Part shown: positions 16,986-24,987 of the stretch, one piece after another
Layout of the letters: the number at the start of each line of letters is the position of its first letter
Position numbering within the stretch: the first letter of the stretch is position 1
Assembly (NCBI GenBank): GCA_016867715.1
Contig: VGIW01000009.1
Location: forward strand, 1-59,203
Source: Candidatus Eisenbacteria bacterium
GTDB taxonomy: Bacteria > Orphanbacterota > Orphanbacteria > Orphanbacterales > Orphanbacteraceae
DNA length: 59,203 nucleotides
Direction of reading: 5' to 3'
Program-made: the position numbers and the translations under genes
Notes under the pieces: generated by a model
Told to the model about the DNA's origin: nothing
Databases searched by the model: none
The model's input: only the letters and a program-made list of their open reading frames with translations

Positions 16986-17807
16986 ATGGCGAAACCGACC
17001 GCTCGAACCGCGGACAAGCATCGTCTCTACGAGATGTCCGTTCAGGATCCCGCGGAGGAGATCCGCTTCATACGGCGGGTCTATCGCGACATCTTCCGTT
17101 CGGAGCCGACGGTTCTTCGAGAAGACTTCTGCGGAACCGCAGCCGTCTGCTGCCGCTGGGTAAGGATCTCCCCGGAACACCGGGCGATCGGCATCGATCT
17201 CGACGCCGAGGTCCTCGAATGGGCCCGGACGCGGAATCTCCCGTCGGCCGGCAAGGCCGCGCCGCGCGTTCGGCTTTATCAGGGCAACGTTCTATCGCCG
17301 CCGCGCGCGCGCCCGCACGTCGTGACCGCGATGAACTTTTCCTACTTCACGTTCAAGGAGCGGCCGATCCTCCTCTCCTATTTCCGCAAGGTCCGCCGCA
17401 CGCTGCACGCGAAAGGGCTCTTCTTCCTCGACATCTACGGCGGACCTGAGGCGCAGATTCCACAGATCGAGGAGCTCGTCCATCCGGGGTTTTCCTATCT
17501 CTGGGACCAGGACGCCTATAATCCCATCACCGGCGCTTATCGATGCTTCATTCATTTTCGATTCAAGGACGGGAGTCGAATCCGCAAGGCGTTCCGCTAC
17601 GATTGGAGGCTCTGGTCCCTCCCCGAGGCGCGCGACCTTCTCCGGGAAGCGGGCTTCGAGGAGATCCGGGTCTACTGGGAAGGAACTTCCGCGGACGGAG
17701 AGGGGAACGGCGCTTTCCGCCCCGCGCTCCGACCGGTCAACGACCCCGCTTGGGTTGCCTACCTCGTCGCGGGGCCGCGCGTTCGATCGTCGGCGATAGG
17801 CGCGTGA
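16986..17807 (+). CDS. class I SAM-dependent methyltransferase
   Basis: A 273-residue protein with a Rossmann methyltransferase core. Motif I is degenerate (LREDFCGTAAVCCRW), motif II is AIGIDLDAEVLEWA, and a post-motif region MNFSYFTFKERPILLSYF replaces the usual DxxxxPP. The pattern matches small uncharacterised SAM methyltransferases rather than a named enzyme. The start at 16986 is where homology-like sequence begins (MAKPTARTADKHRLYEMSVQ), with GAGG eight bases upstream; an open frame extends back to 16839. An extended -10 (TGCTATTCT, about 16842-16850) suggests its own promoter. The substrate is unknown. Confidence 0.85.
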   Translation: MAKPTARTADKHRLYEMSVQDPAEEIRFIRRVYRDIFRSEPTVLREDFCGTAAVCCRWVRISPEHRAIGIDLDAEVLEWARTRNLPSAGKAAPRVRLYQGNVLSPPRARPHVVTAMNFSYFTFKERPILLSYFRKVRRTLHAKGLFFLDIYGGPEAQIPQIEELVHPGFSYLWDQDAYNPITGAYRCFIHFRFKDGSRIRKAFRYDWRLWSLPEARDLLREAGFEEIRVYWEGTSADGEGNGAFRPALRPVNDPAWVAYLVAGPRVRSSAIGA

Positions 17808-17835
17808 CGCTCATCCGGAACGCGCGCGAGACGGA

Positions 17836-18573
17836 TCACGAGGCAAGGCTCTCGATGGGAATCGCCCGCCGCGCGAGATCCTGCTTCAATCTCTCGAGCC
17901 GCTCGACCGTCCCCGCCTCCGCCCAGTACCAATCGTCCATCGGGAAGACGCGCACTTCCTCCCGGCGAGAGGCCCATTCGAGACACGAGTCGATGATCGA
18001 GAAGGCGCCCTCGCCCGGAAGGGACGCTGCGGCCCCGCGAGCGAGGAACTGGATCCCGTTGTAGGCGAAGCGCCGGAGCTCTCCGCGGGGACTCCGCACC
18101 GGCGGTTCTCCCCATCGCCCGCAGAGATACCCCTCCTCGTCTGCCGCGAGGGAGCGGCCGCTGCGACGCGTCCCGACGGCAAGAGTCGCGAGGGCGGATG
18201 CGGCTTCGTGCGCGCCGGCGATTCTTCGGAACGGGAGGTTGCTGAGAACATCCACGTTGTGCACGAGCACGGGCTCCTCGCCGCCGAGAAGCCGGGCGGC
18301 GTTGCGCACGCCTCCGCCGGTCCCGAGCAATCGCTCCTCGATCAGAACGCGGACCCATCCGTCGGGAAAGGCCTCCTCCTTCACGAACCTCTCGATCTGG
18401 TCTGCCCGGTGGTATGCGTTCACAACGACGCCCGTGATTTCTTGGGACCGCAGTTTCGTGAGAAGCAACGCGAGAAGCGGTCTATTGGCGATCTCCACCA
18501 GCGCCTTCGGTTTGTCTTTCGTGAGGGGGCCGAGCCGCGTGCCCATTCCGGCGGCCAGGATCATCGCTTTCAT
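17836..18573 (-). CDS. murU: MurU-like nucleotidyltransferase
   Basis: A 245-residue NTP_transferase: signature LAAGMGTRLGPLTKDKPKAL at residues 6-25, then an NRPLL segment and VHNVDVLSN (metal-binding Asp). In the Pseudomonas recycling route MurU makes UDP-MurNAc from MurNAc-1-phosphate and UTP. The related mannose-1-phosphate guanylyltransferases share the fold, so substrate is inferred mainly from context. It is the third gene of a unit whose first gene is an AmgK-like sugar kinase, the enzyme that makes MurNAc-1-phosphate. Its ATG overlaps the RapZ-domain stop (ATGA, 18570-18573) and GGAGGG lies upstream within that gene. Confidence 0.85.
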   Translation of the reverse strand: MKAMILAAGMGTRLGPLTKDKPKALVEIANRPLLALLLTKLRSQEITGVVVNAYHRADQIERFVKEEAFPDGWVRVLIEERLLGTGGGVRNAARLLGGEEPVLVHNVDVLSNLPFRRIAGAHEAASALATLAVGTRRSGRSLAADEEGYLCGRWGEPPVRSPRGELRRFAYNGIQFLARGAAASLPGEGAFSIIDSCLEWASRREEVRVFPMDDWYWAEAGTVERLERLKQDLARRAIPIESLAS

Positions 18574-18977
18574 CCCAATCCCTCCGGCAGGTCGCGATGG
18601 ACGACCGTGCAGGCGTATCCTTTCTCTTCGAGAGAGCGTCGGAGCCTCTCGGCGAAGTAGACCGAACGATGTTGCCCGCCCGTACACCCGAAAGCGACGC
18701 TTAGATGTTCGAATCCGCGCCCCCGGAAAACCTCCGCGGCGTCGAGTACGAGCCCGAGAACTCTCTCCCAGTAGGTGCGCACCTCGGCCTTCTCTTCGAG
18801 AGTGCGTGAGACCGCCTCGTTCATTCCCGTGAGGTTCTTGTACGCCTCCTCGCGGCCCGGGTTCGGAAGCGCGCGGCAGTCGAAGACGAAGCCCCCCCCG
18901 TGCCCTGTCGGGTCCGGCGGGATGCCTCCACGCACGTACGAGAAACTATAGATATGAATCGTAAGCGTCTCGCTCAT
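18570..18977 (-). CDS. stand-alone RapZ C-terminal domain protein
   Basis: A 135-residue protein equal to the C-terminal half of RNase adapter RapZ, without the N-terminal P-loop domain. Visible RapZ marks are FDCRALPNPG, a KNLTGMNEAV segment and GCTGGQHRSVYFAE. In E. coli this domain binds glucosamine-6-phosphate and RNase E or the sRNA GlmZ. A single-domain form encoded between an amino-sugar kinase and a nucleotidyltransferase suggests a sensor of amino-sugar phosphate in the recycling route, perhaps acting on a protein rather than an sRNA. It overlaps both neighbours by four bases, so all three proteins are likely made in step. Confidence 0.9.
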   Translation of the reverse strand: MSETLTIHIYSFSYVRGGIPPDPTGHGGGFVFDCRALPNPGREEAYKNLTGMNEAVSRTLEEKAEVRTYWERVLGLVLDAAEVFRGRGFEHLSVAFGCTGGQHRSVYFAERLRRSLEEKGYACTVVHRDLPEGLG

Positions 18978-20014
18978 GAAGGTATGACTCTCAGAGATCC
19001 GGGGTTTTCCGCCAACGAATGGGCGAGACGCCGGAGCTCGGGGAGGTCGACAGGGAAGTCCGGCGTGGCGAGGAGGGATCGCAAGTTGGCGAGCGCGGCC
19101 GGGATGCTACGGAGAAAACGAATCTTCCCTTGGCGGACGCCGAGATTCCCGTACGCGCCCAGAGCTTGAAGGATGCGAATGCCGGCGAAGGCGGGGAAGA
19201 AGCGACGGAAGCGCGCTTCGTCCAGTCGAACGAGCTTTCTCGCTTCGGTCAAGTAGACATCGAGGAGTCCCCCGCGGACCGAATCGCCGAGCTCTGCCCT
19301 CGCTTCGAAGAGAATCGAGGCCAGATCGTATTCGGGGGCCCCCATGCGCCCGGACTGGTAATCGATGAAGAAGGGTGCGCCGTCGACGAGCATCACGTTG
19401 CGGGACTGGAAATCGCGGTAGAGAAAGAACGCGCGTTCCTCGGCGTCGAGGAAGCGGGCGAGCTTCGCGAAGTCCTCCTCGAGCGCGTCAGAGGCGGCGG
19501 CGGGAACCAGGAGATCGAGAAAGCACTCGCGAAAGTAGGCGAGATCCCGATGCATCGCCTCCGCGTCGAACTCGCGGCCCTGATAGCAGAGCGATCGGTC
19601 GAGACCCCCTGCGCCGAACACCTGGAAGCGTGGAAGCAAGCGGACGACTTCCTCGTAGAGAGAAAGAGCGGATTCTAAGCCGCTCCCAGTTTCCCGCGCG
19701 CGTTGGTGCCGCGCCGCGAGGCTCTCGTCCCCGAGATCGGTTTCCAGGTAGAGGCCGCGGTCCGGATCCTCCGCGAAGATCTCGGGGACGGGAAGGCCGA
19801 GCGCGCGAAAGTGGCGGGAGAAGCCGACGAACGCGGCGTTCTCTTCTCGATTCTCGTGCCGGACACCGATGACCGATCGGCGATCGCCGGCGAGTCGGAA
19901 AAGAAGCCGGGCCGATCCGTCCGCGCGCAAAGACACGCACGATCGGACTCTTTCGCCGAACGTAGCCTCGAAGAGAGCTCGCAGATCGTCCCCTGCAGAG
20001 TCCGCGGTGACCAT
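18974..20014 (-). CDS. amgK: AmgK-like anomeric amino-sugar kinase
   Basis: A 346-residue aminoglycoside-phosphotransferase-fold kinase. The catalytic loop is FLYRDFQSRNVMLVDG (HRD equivalent with catalytic Asp) and the metal Asp lies in FFIDYQSGRMG, with DLGDES as the hinge. The YRDFQSRN(V/I)M pattern is characteristic of AmgK, which phosphorylates MurNAc or GlcNAc at C1 for direct return to UDP-sugars. I prefer ATG 20014 (GAGGGG five bases upstream) to GTG 20035, which lacks a ribosome site. Its stop overlaps the RapZ-domain start (ATGA, 18974-18977). First gene of the three-gene unit; no promoter is obvious upstream. Confidence 0.87.
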   Translation of the reverse strand: MVTADSAGDDLRALFEATFGERVRSCVSLRADGSARLLFRLAGDRRSVIGVRHENREENAAFVGFSRHFRALGLPVPEIFAEDPDRGLYLETDLGDESLAARHQRARETGSGLESALSLYEEVVRLLPRFQVFGAGGLDRSLCYQGREFDAEAMHRDLAYFRECFLDLLVPAAASDALEEDFAKLARFLDAEERAFFLYRDFQSRNVMLVDGAPFFIDYQSGRMGAPEYDLASILFEARAELGDSVRGGLLDVYLTEARKLVRLDEARFRRFFPAFAGIRILQALGAYGNLGVRQGKIRFLRSIPAALANLRSLLATPDFPVDLPELRRLAHSLAENPGSLRVIPS

Positions 20015-20260
20015 GCTACCCCTCGCGATTTCCACGGAAGGCTACGCCCCGCGCGGCGGCGGGTCAAGAGAGCCGGTTGCTCGGGGCGTTTGCCTTCAGG
20101 GCCGTACGGATCGAGCACCCGGCGCCACAATCCGAATCGTCTCGCCGGGGCGGACCGGCGCGGGGCGAACGACGCGAGCCCCGTTTCCCTCAGCTGTAGC
20201 CAAGTATGCCCGGAACTGCGAGAGCGGGCGGCCGGTCATTGCGTACCGGGAACACAAAGA
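20015..20260. other. intergenic stretch without recognisable genes
   Basis: Between the AmgK operon start and the terminator at 20261. It is GC-rich, with short imperfect inverted stretches (GGCGCC, CGGGGCGGACCGGCGCGGGGCG) but no open frame with coding character, no promoter match and no RNA gene that I can support. Confidence 0.4.
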
Positions 20261-20293
20261 GAAGCGGGCGCCCCGGAGTGGAGCACCCGCTTC
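20257..20293 (-). terminator. terminator of the Ig-like lipoprotein gene
   Basis: An 8-base stem GAAGCGGG/CCCGCTTC (20261-20268 with 20286-20293), extended by imperfect GC pairs, is followed on the minus strand by the T-rich tract TCTTTG. It starts about 30 bases past the stop at 20323. Confidence 0.6.
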
Positions 20294-20322
20294 ATGAGAA
20301 CGTGCGGAAGGCGCGCGGCTGA

Positions 20323-21048
20323 TCAGATTTGGAAAACGAAGATGTTCCCGATGTTTGTCGTTTGCCCCTGAAGAACCGTGATCGGCGTGAAGTTGATTGT
20401 GTTCGGCCAGGCGCCCTGTCCGTAGAACCCGAACAGATCGCCTGCGTCGATCACGCCGTCGTTGTCCATGTCTTTCCAGAGATCCAGGTAGTAGGTCCCC
20501 GGGGCCATGTTGATGAAGGTGAAGGATACCGAAAACTCGCTTCCAGTCGCCGGCACCGTCATCACGTAGCGATCGGCGACCCAGTCGGCGACGCTCGTGT
20601 AGACCGCGACGCGTGAGTTGCGAAGATCGACCTGAACGCCTGCAGTTACCTGCGCGGTCCCCGAGATTCCGGTCGCGGCTGCGATGACGATCAGGCTCCC
20701 CGTCGAGGTCGCCGTGCCGCCCTTGCCGTCGCTCACCGTCACATTGACCGAATACGGGCCCGCGGTCGTCGGGGCGTTCCACGTTACGCTCGCCCCCGAA
20801 CCGGTGATCGAACCGCCGTTCGGAACATAGCTGTACGTGAGCGCATCCCCATCCTGATCCGTCGCGGTCACGGTGATGATGACCGATCCCCCCGCGGTCA
20901 CCGAGCCCGGGGAAACCGTCACGGAGACGATGACCGGATCACGGTTCGTCGGCTCGTTCGTCCCGTTGTCGTCGCCGCCGCAACCGGCGAAGAGAAACGG
21001 CACGGTCAAGAACACCACCGCCAACCTAGGGAATCCCCACGTCTTCAT
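20323..21048 (-). CDS. lipoprotein with Ig-like (PKD/cadherin-type) domain
   Basis: A 241-residue lipoprotein: hydrophobic leader ending LFAGC, a clear lipobox, then GGDDNGTNEPTNRDP as linker. Residues about 38-125 form an Ig-like domain (VTVSPGSVTAGGSVIITVTA...TVSDGKGGTATS). The C-terminal 110 residues resemble a prealbumin/carboxypeptidase-regulatory-like beta domain, with a calcium-loop-like KDMDNDGVIDAGD. It probably displays a binding module at the cell surface or in the periplasm. A TTGACA hexamer occurs upstream at 21183 on this strand, but no good -10 follows, so the promoter is unsettled. It is a single-gene unit with its own terminator. Confidence 0.8.
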   Translation of the reverse strand: MKTWGFPRLAVVFLTVPFLFAGCGGDDNGTNEPTNRDPVIVSVTVSPGSVTAGGSVIITVTATDQDGDALTYSYVPNGGSITGSGASVTWNAPTTAGPYSVNVTVSDGKGGTATSTGSLIVIAAATGISGTAQVTAGVQVDLRNSRVAVYTSVADWVADRYVMTVPATGSEFSVSFTFINMAPGTYYLDLWKDMDNDGVIDAGDLFGFYGQGAWPNTINFTPITVLQGQTTNIGNIFVFQI

Positions 21049-21301
21049 GCTCGTTCACCCTCCTTCTGGGTCGCGGTCCCAACAGCCCGCCGTCTACTCG
21101 GCGCTGCCACCCGCGCGGTTTTCGCCCGCCGGCGCAGCCAAACCAACGAATGTGAAGCGGACTCAGGTTCGCCCGAAATCCCTGTCAAGCGAAAACAAGG
21201 ACTGAAGCGGTTCGTCGGCCCGCCCCGAGGAAACCGTTGCGAGCGGACCCGCGAACGGAGAGAATCGGAAGCGCGCGAATCGGCGCGGGGATCCCGACAC
21301 G

Positions 21302-22768
21302 ATGCGGTTCTTCAAGAAGACCATCCTCGCCTTTCTCGAATGCCCCCGCCTCGGGTACTTCGAATCGAACGCCGAGCCGGCCCGCGCCCGCGAGGAAGGC
21401 GAGGATGCCGCGCGCCGGCTGCACGCGGTGCAGGGGCGCCTCCTCGGAGAACGCGCGAGAAGAGAGTTCCCCAGAGGGATTCTGATCGAGGGGAAGGACT
21501 TCGGCGCCGCTCTCCGCGCGACTCGTAGGGCGATCGCTTCCGGATCGCGCGTCCTCTACGAAGCCGCCTTCGTCAGCGATTCCGTCGGTGCGAGGCCCGA
21601 TCTGCTCGTCCGGGAAGGACGCGATCGGTGGCGTCTCTGGGAAGTCAAGTCGGGAACCGAGACGCGTGAGGAGCATCTCCGCGACCTCGCCGTTCAACTT
21701 CACGTCATGGACGGCCTCGGCATGCGGGGGAGGGGAGGACTGATGCTCGTCGACCGCGAGACGACGAACGAATCGCCGACGATCTTCCGCAGGGTCGATT
21801 GTGACGCGGAGGCCCGCGAGCGAATTCCGGCGGTTCGAGAAGCCGCGAGGGAGCTCGCTCGATTCTCGCGGCTCGCGGAAAAACCTCCCGCCGCGCTCGG
21901 GAGAGCGTGCAGAGACTGTGAATTCCGGAACACGTGCTGGCCCGATCTTCCCTCCCCGAGCGTCCTCGACTTCCACCAAGGAGAGAGCGGCTGGCGAAAC
22001 GTCGAGAAGCTCCTCGGCGCGGGAATCGCGGATCTCTCCGCCGTTCCGCCGACCGCTTCGCTCACCCGTGTTCAGAAGCGGCAGGTCGTCGCGACGCGCT
22101 CGCGGCGCCTCGTTGCCGAGCGAGGCGCGCGCTCCGCCCTGACGCGCGCGGTTCGCCGTCCGCTCCACTTCCTCGATTTCGAGGCCGCTCGTTTCCCTGT
22201 CCCTCTCTTCACCGGACAACACCCGTACGACCTGATCCCTTTCCAATGGTCTTGCCACATTGACCGGGCCCCGGACACCTTCCCCGAACACCGCGACTTC
22301 CTCTGGACCGACGGCGGAGACCCGAGCCGCGCGTTCGCGGAGTCCCTCTTGCGGGAAACGGAGAGCAAAGGAAGCGTGATCGTCTACTCGAGCTTCGAGC
22401 AGGAGACGATCCAGACACTCGCCGAGCGATTCCCCGATCTACGCGCGCCTCTCGAAAGCCTTCATGCGCGGATCTTCGATCTCCTGCCCGTTCTTCGGCG
22501 GCATTTCTATCATCCCGACTTCGGCGGCTCCTTTTCGATCAAGTCAGTCCTGCCCGTTCTCGTCCCCGGGCGGAGCTACGATTCCCTGGCGATCGGAGAC
22601 GGGCTGGAGGCGGTGTGGGCCTACTACCGTCTCACGCGCGAGACGATCCCCGAGGAGGAGCGAACCCGTCTCACGACGAGCCTTCGGGTCTACTGCGAAC
22701 AGGATTCCCTGGCTCTTCGCGACGTCTACCATGCCCTCCTGCGACAAACAGAGGAGAGCGCGACATGA
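21302..22768 (+). CDS. RecB/Cas4-like nuclease fused to DUF2779
   Basis: A 488-residue protein. The N-terminal third is a PD-(D/E)XK nuclease: ARPDLLVR...WRLWEVKSG supplies the D...ExK active site (about residues 98-121). FLECPRLGYF near the start and the later C..CEFRNTC cluster resemble the Cys set of Cas4/AddB-type Fe-S nucleases. The C-terminal part is DUF2779, with an RNase H/DEDD-like opening HFLDFEAARFPVPLF and later IVYSSFEQETIQTLAERFP. Similar TM0106-type proteins are widespread and uncharacterised. The ribosome site before ATG 21302 is weak. There is no CRISPR or known defence gene next to it, so a DNA repair or nucleic-acid turnover role is only a guess. Confidence 0.85.
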   Translation: MRFFKKTILAFLECPRLGYFESNAEPARAREEGEDAARRLHAVQGRLLGERARREFPRGILIEGKDFGAALRATRRAIASGSRVLYEAAFVSDSVGARPDLLVREGRDRWRLWEVKSGTETREEHLRDLAVQLHVMDGLGMRGRGGLMLVDRETTNESPTIFRRVDCDAEARERIPAVREAARELARFSRLAEKPPAALGRACRDCEFRNTCWPDLPSPSVLDFHQGESGWRNVEKLLGAGIADLSAVPPTASLTRVQKRQVVATRSRRLVAERGARSALTRAVRRPLHFLDFEAARFPVPLFTGQHPYDLIPFQWSCHIDRAPDTFPEHRDFLWTDGGDPSRAFAESLLRETESKGSVIVYSSFEQETIQTLAERFPDLRAPLESLHARIFDLLPVLRRHFYHPDFGGSFSIKSVLPVLVPGRSYDSLAIGDGLEAVWAYYRLTRETIPEEERTRLTTSLRVYCEQDSLALRDVYHALLRQTEESAT

Positions 22769-22829
22769 ATCGCGCCCGGGGCTTCCCGCGGGAACGAGCT
22801 CGAAGCGCACACGGGCGGGGAGGGATTCG

Positions 22830-23456
22830 ATGCGCGTGATCGACATCACCAGGCCGCTCTCCCCCGCGACCGCTCCGTGGCCGGGAGACACTCCCTTTAC
22901 GCTTGAATGGAAGGAACTCCTGGCGCGCGGGGGAATCGTCGATCTCAGCGTCCTCAGTCTGAGCCCGCATTGCGGAACGCACATCGACGCGCCCCGGCAC
23001 GTCGTGGAGGGAGGGAGCGGAATCGGCGATCTTCCGCTCGAACCCTTCATCGGTCCCGCGCGCGTGCTTCGCGCTCGACCGAGCGTAGGCGGCGCGATCT
23101 CTCCCGAGACGTTCGCCGGCATCGATCTCGCCGACCCCCCGCGGCTTCTCGTCCGAACCGACACGAATCCGGATCCCTCCCGATGGAATCCGCGCTTCGC
23201 CGCCTTCGCGCCGGAGACCGCGGACCTCCTCGCCGCGAACGGCCTCCTCCTCGTCGGCATCGACACGCCGGGCGTCGATCTTCCCGGCGCGGGCGGTCTC
23301 CCGGTTCACCGCCGCTTCGCCGAGGCGGGGATTCGTTGGATCGAGAATCTGGATCTCGCCCGGGCGGAAGAGGGCATCTACGACCTCGTCGCGCTCCCGC
23401 TCCGGATCCTCGGAGGGGACGCAAGCCCGGTGCGCGCGGTGTTGATTCAGAAATAA
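22830..23456 (+). CDS. cyclase/kynurenine formamidase family hydrolase
   Basis: A 208-residue metal-dependent hydrolase. The hallmark metal motif HCGTHIDAPRH (about residues 49-59) and the opening VIDITRPLSPATAPWPGDTP are diagnostic of the cyclase/KynB family. GVDLPGAGGLPVHRRF supplies the later His. Kynurenine formamidases open N-formylkynurenine; other members act on isatin or polyketides. No tryptophan-degradation genes are nearby, so the substrate is open. The start is ATG 22830 with GGGGAGGG upstream. It lies 61 bases after the nuclease gene on the same strand, possibly co-transcribed. Confidence 0.88.
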   Translation: MRVIDITRPLSPATAPWPGDTPFTLEWKELLARGGIVDLSVLSLSPHCGTHIDAPRHVVEGGSGIGDLPLEPFIGPARVLRARPSVGGAISPETFAGIDLADPPRLLVRTDTNPDPSRWNPRFAAFAPETADLLAANGLLLVGIDTPGVDLPGAGGLPVHRRFAEAGIRWIENLDLARAEEGIYDLVALPLRILGGDASPVRAVLIQK

Positions 23457-23508
23457 CCGATTGTAAAAAAACAACTTCCGAGCCAAGCCCTTCAGGGGGC
23501 GATTTCGC

Positions 23509-23537
23509 TTGCCACCGAGCTATCAATATGATATCTT
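23509..23537 (+). promoter_or_regulatory. promoter of the SPFH-RHH operon
   Basis: TTGCCA (23509-23514), a 17-base gap, then TATCTT (23532-23537). The predicted start of transcription falls inside the first of two direct repeats described separately. A TATGAT overlaps at 23527-23532 as an alternative -10. Confidence 0.45.
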
Positions 23538-23569
23538 CTCGATAGCAACCGAGGACGCTCTCGATAGCA
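23519..23569. promoter_or_regulatory. operator-like direct repeats before the SPFH gene
   Basis: TCTCGATAGCA occurs exactly at 23537-23547 and again at 23559-23569, a 22-base period (about two helical turns). GCTATC at 23519-23524 is the inverted core of the same motif. The repeats overlap and follow the predicted -10, which suits repression. A ribbon-helix-helix protein, which binds such short direct or inverted repeats, is encoded by the second gene of the operon. Confidence 0.55.
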
Positions 23570-23586
23570 CGAAAGGAGAAGAGAGC

Positions 23587-24462
23587 ATGGCTGAGAAGAC
23601 TGTTCGCGCCCGCTCGGGCTACTGGATGCTTGTCGTGACCTTCCTGCTCTACGTCCTCGCGACGTGGGTGCTCGTCCAGGGGATCCCCGCGGAGAGCACG
23701 CCCGTCATCATCGCGGCGTTCGTCTTGTTCGTCGCGGCGGTTCTCGCGAGCATCGGCTTCTTCGTCGTGAACCCGAACGACTCGAGGGTTCTCGTCCTCT
23801 TCGGAACGTATGCGGGGACGGTGAAGAAGAACGGCTTCTGGTGGGCAAACCCGTTCTACTCGAAAAGGAAGATCACGCTGCGCGCGCGGAACTTGAACGG
23901 CAACAAGCTCAAGGTGAACGACAAGGCCGGCAACCCGATCGAGATCGCGGCCGTCGTCGTTTGGCAGGTCGAGGACACGTACCGGGCGTCGTTCGACGTG
24001 GATCACTACGAGGAGTACGTCATCGTGCAGAGCGAGGCGGCGGTCCGCCATCTCGCGGGATCGTATCCCTACGACACGTTCGACGACGAGGCGGAGGAGA
24101 CGCTCACGCTCCGCGCCGGAACCGAGCAAGTGAACGGGGTTCTCGAGAGCGAGCTGACCGAGCGCTTTGCGCGCGCGGGGGTCCGGGTGATCGAGGCGCG
24201 CCTCAGCCACCTCGCGTACGCGCCCGAGATCGCCGAGGCGATGCTCCGGCGCCAGCAGGCCTCCGCGGTCGTCGCCGCGCGCACACAGATCGTGAACGGC
24301 GCGGTCGGGATGGTCGAGCTCGCCCTCGACCGGCTGAGCGCGAAGAAGGTCGTGGAGCTTGACGAGGAGAGGAAGGCGTCGATGGTGAGCAACCTCCTGG
24401 TCGTCCTCTGCAGCGAGACGGCCGCCGCGCCGGTCGTGAACGCCGGAACGCTTTACCACTAA
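23587..24462 (+). CDS. SPFH/band 7 domain membrane protein
   Basis: A 291-residue protein with two N-terminal membrane segments (about 13-33 and 38-58), then the SPFH domain ([56 protein letters not shown]) and a helical C-terminal region ([34 protein letters not shown]). Such proteins form large ring-like membrane scaffolds. The start at 23587 has an AGGAG site. An upstream in-frame ATG at 23509 lies inside the promoter. Eight bases downstream is an Arc-type RHH gene, a pairing that appears designed for autoregulation. The client protein is unknown. Confidence 0.9.
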   Translation: MAEKTVRARSGYWMLVVTFLLYVLATWVLVQGIPAESTPVIIAAFVLFVAAVLASIGFFVVNPNDSRVLVLFGTYAGTVKKNGFWWANPFYSKRKITLRARNLNGNKLKVNDKAGNPIEIAAVVVWQVEDTYRASFDVDHYEEYVIVQSEAAVRHLAGSYPYDTFDDEAEETLTLRAGTEQVNGVLESELTERFARAGVRVIEARLSHLAYAPEIAEAMLRRQQASAVVAARTQIVNGAVGMVELALDRLSAKKVVELDEERKASMVSNLLVVLCSETAAAPVVNAGTLYH

Positions 24463-24469
24463 GGGAATC

Positions 24470-24655
24470 ATGGCCTCTCGCAAGGCATTTCTCATCCGCA
24501 TCGACCCGGACCTCTTGGAGGAGCTGAACCGGTGGGCAGCCCAGGAATTCCGGAGCGTGAACGGCCAGATCGAGTTTCTATTGCAGCGCGCGGTCGACGA
24601 GAGAAGAATTGGATGGAGGGGCGGTACGGAACGCGAGAAACCGAGCGGCGAGTAG
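24470..24655 (+). CDS. Arc-family ribbon-helix-helix protein
   Basis: A 61-residue DNA-binding protein. Residues 4-11 (RKAFLIRI) form the beta strand that inserts into the major groove. DPDLLEELNRWAAQEFRSVNGQIEFLLQRAV supplies the two helices with the RSVNGQIE turn, as in Arc and MetJ-like RHH repressors. The tail is basic. It lies eight bases after the SPFH gene and is surely co-transcribed. The repeated TCTCGATAGCA in the operon promoter is the natural candidate operator (inference). The alternative is an antitoxin, but no toxin gene follows. Confidence 0.87.
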   Translation: MASRKAFLIRIDPDLLEELNRWAAQEFRSVNGQIEFLLQRAVDERRIGWRGGTEREKPSGE

Positions 24656-24690
24656 CCGCGAGCAGCCCCGAAAAGAAGGAGGAACCCGTG

Positions 24691-24927
24691 ATGGAACCGA
24701 AGATCGCGGACAAGACACCCGTCTCGATCGACCTCGACCCGGGCACCTACTGGTGGTGCGCCTGCGGGCACTCGAGGAAGCAGCCCTTCTGCGACGGATC
24801 CCACAAGGGAACCGGCTTAGCGCCCAAGAAGATCGAGATCGCGGAGAAGAAGAAGATGGCTCTCTGCCGGTGCAAGCACACGGGGAAAGCACCGGCCTGC
24901 GACGGGACGCACCGGACGCTTGGCTAG
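24691..24927 (+). CDS. twin CDGSH iron-sulfur protein
   Basis: A 78-residue protein with two CDGSH-type [2Fe-2S] motifs. The first is WCACGHSRKQPFCDGSHKG (C-x-C, then CDGSH). The second is CRCKHTGKAPACDGTH, where Ser is replaced by Thr. Each uses a three-Cys, one-His ligand set. Paired domains in one chain are the usual bacterial type. It is predicted to be a soluble redox or iron-sulfur transfer protein. AAGGAGG lies nine bases upstream of ATG 24691. It follows the RHH gene by 35 bases and may share the SPFH transcript. Confidence 0.92.
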   Translation: MEPKIADKTPVSIDLDPGTYWWCACGHSRKQPFCDGSHKGTGLAPKKIEIAEKKKMALCRCKHTGKAPACDGTHRTLG

Positions 24928-24987
24928 AAGCCTCCTTCCGTCGGAAGGATGTTCCTCTCGCGGCCGCCCGGGTGCGGGGGATCGTCT

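Noticed and set aside
23047-24804. 585-codon minus-strand open frame across the cyclase, SPFH and RHH genes
   Set aside because: It spans three recognisable plus-strand genes and has antisense composition.
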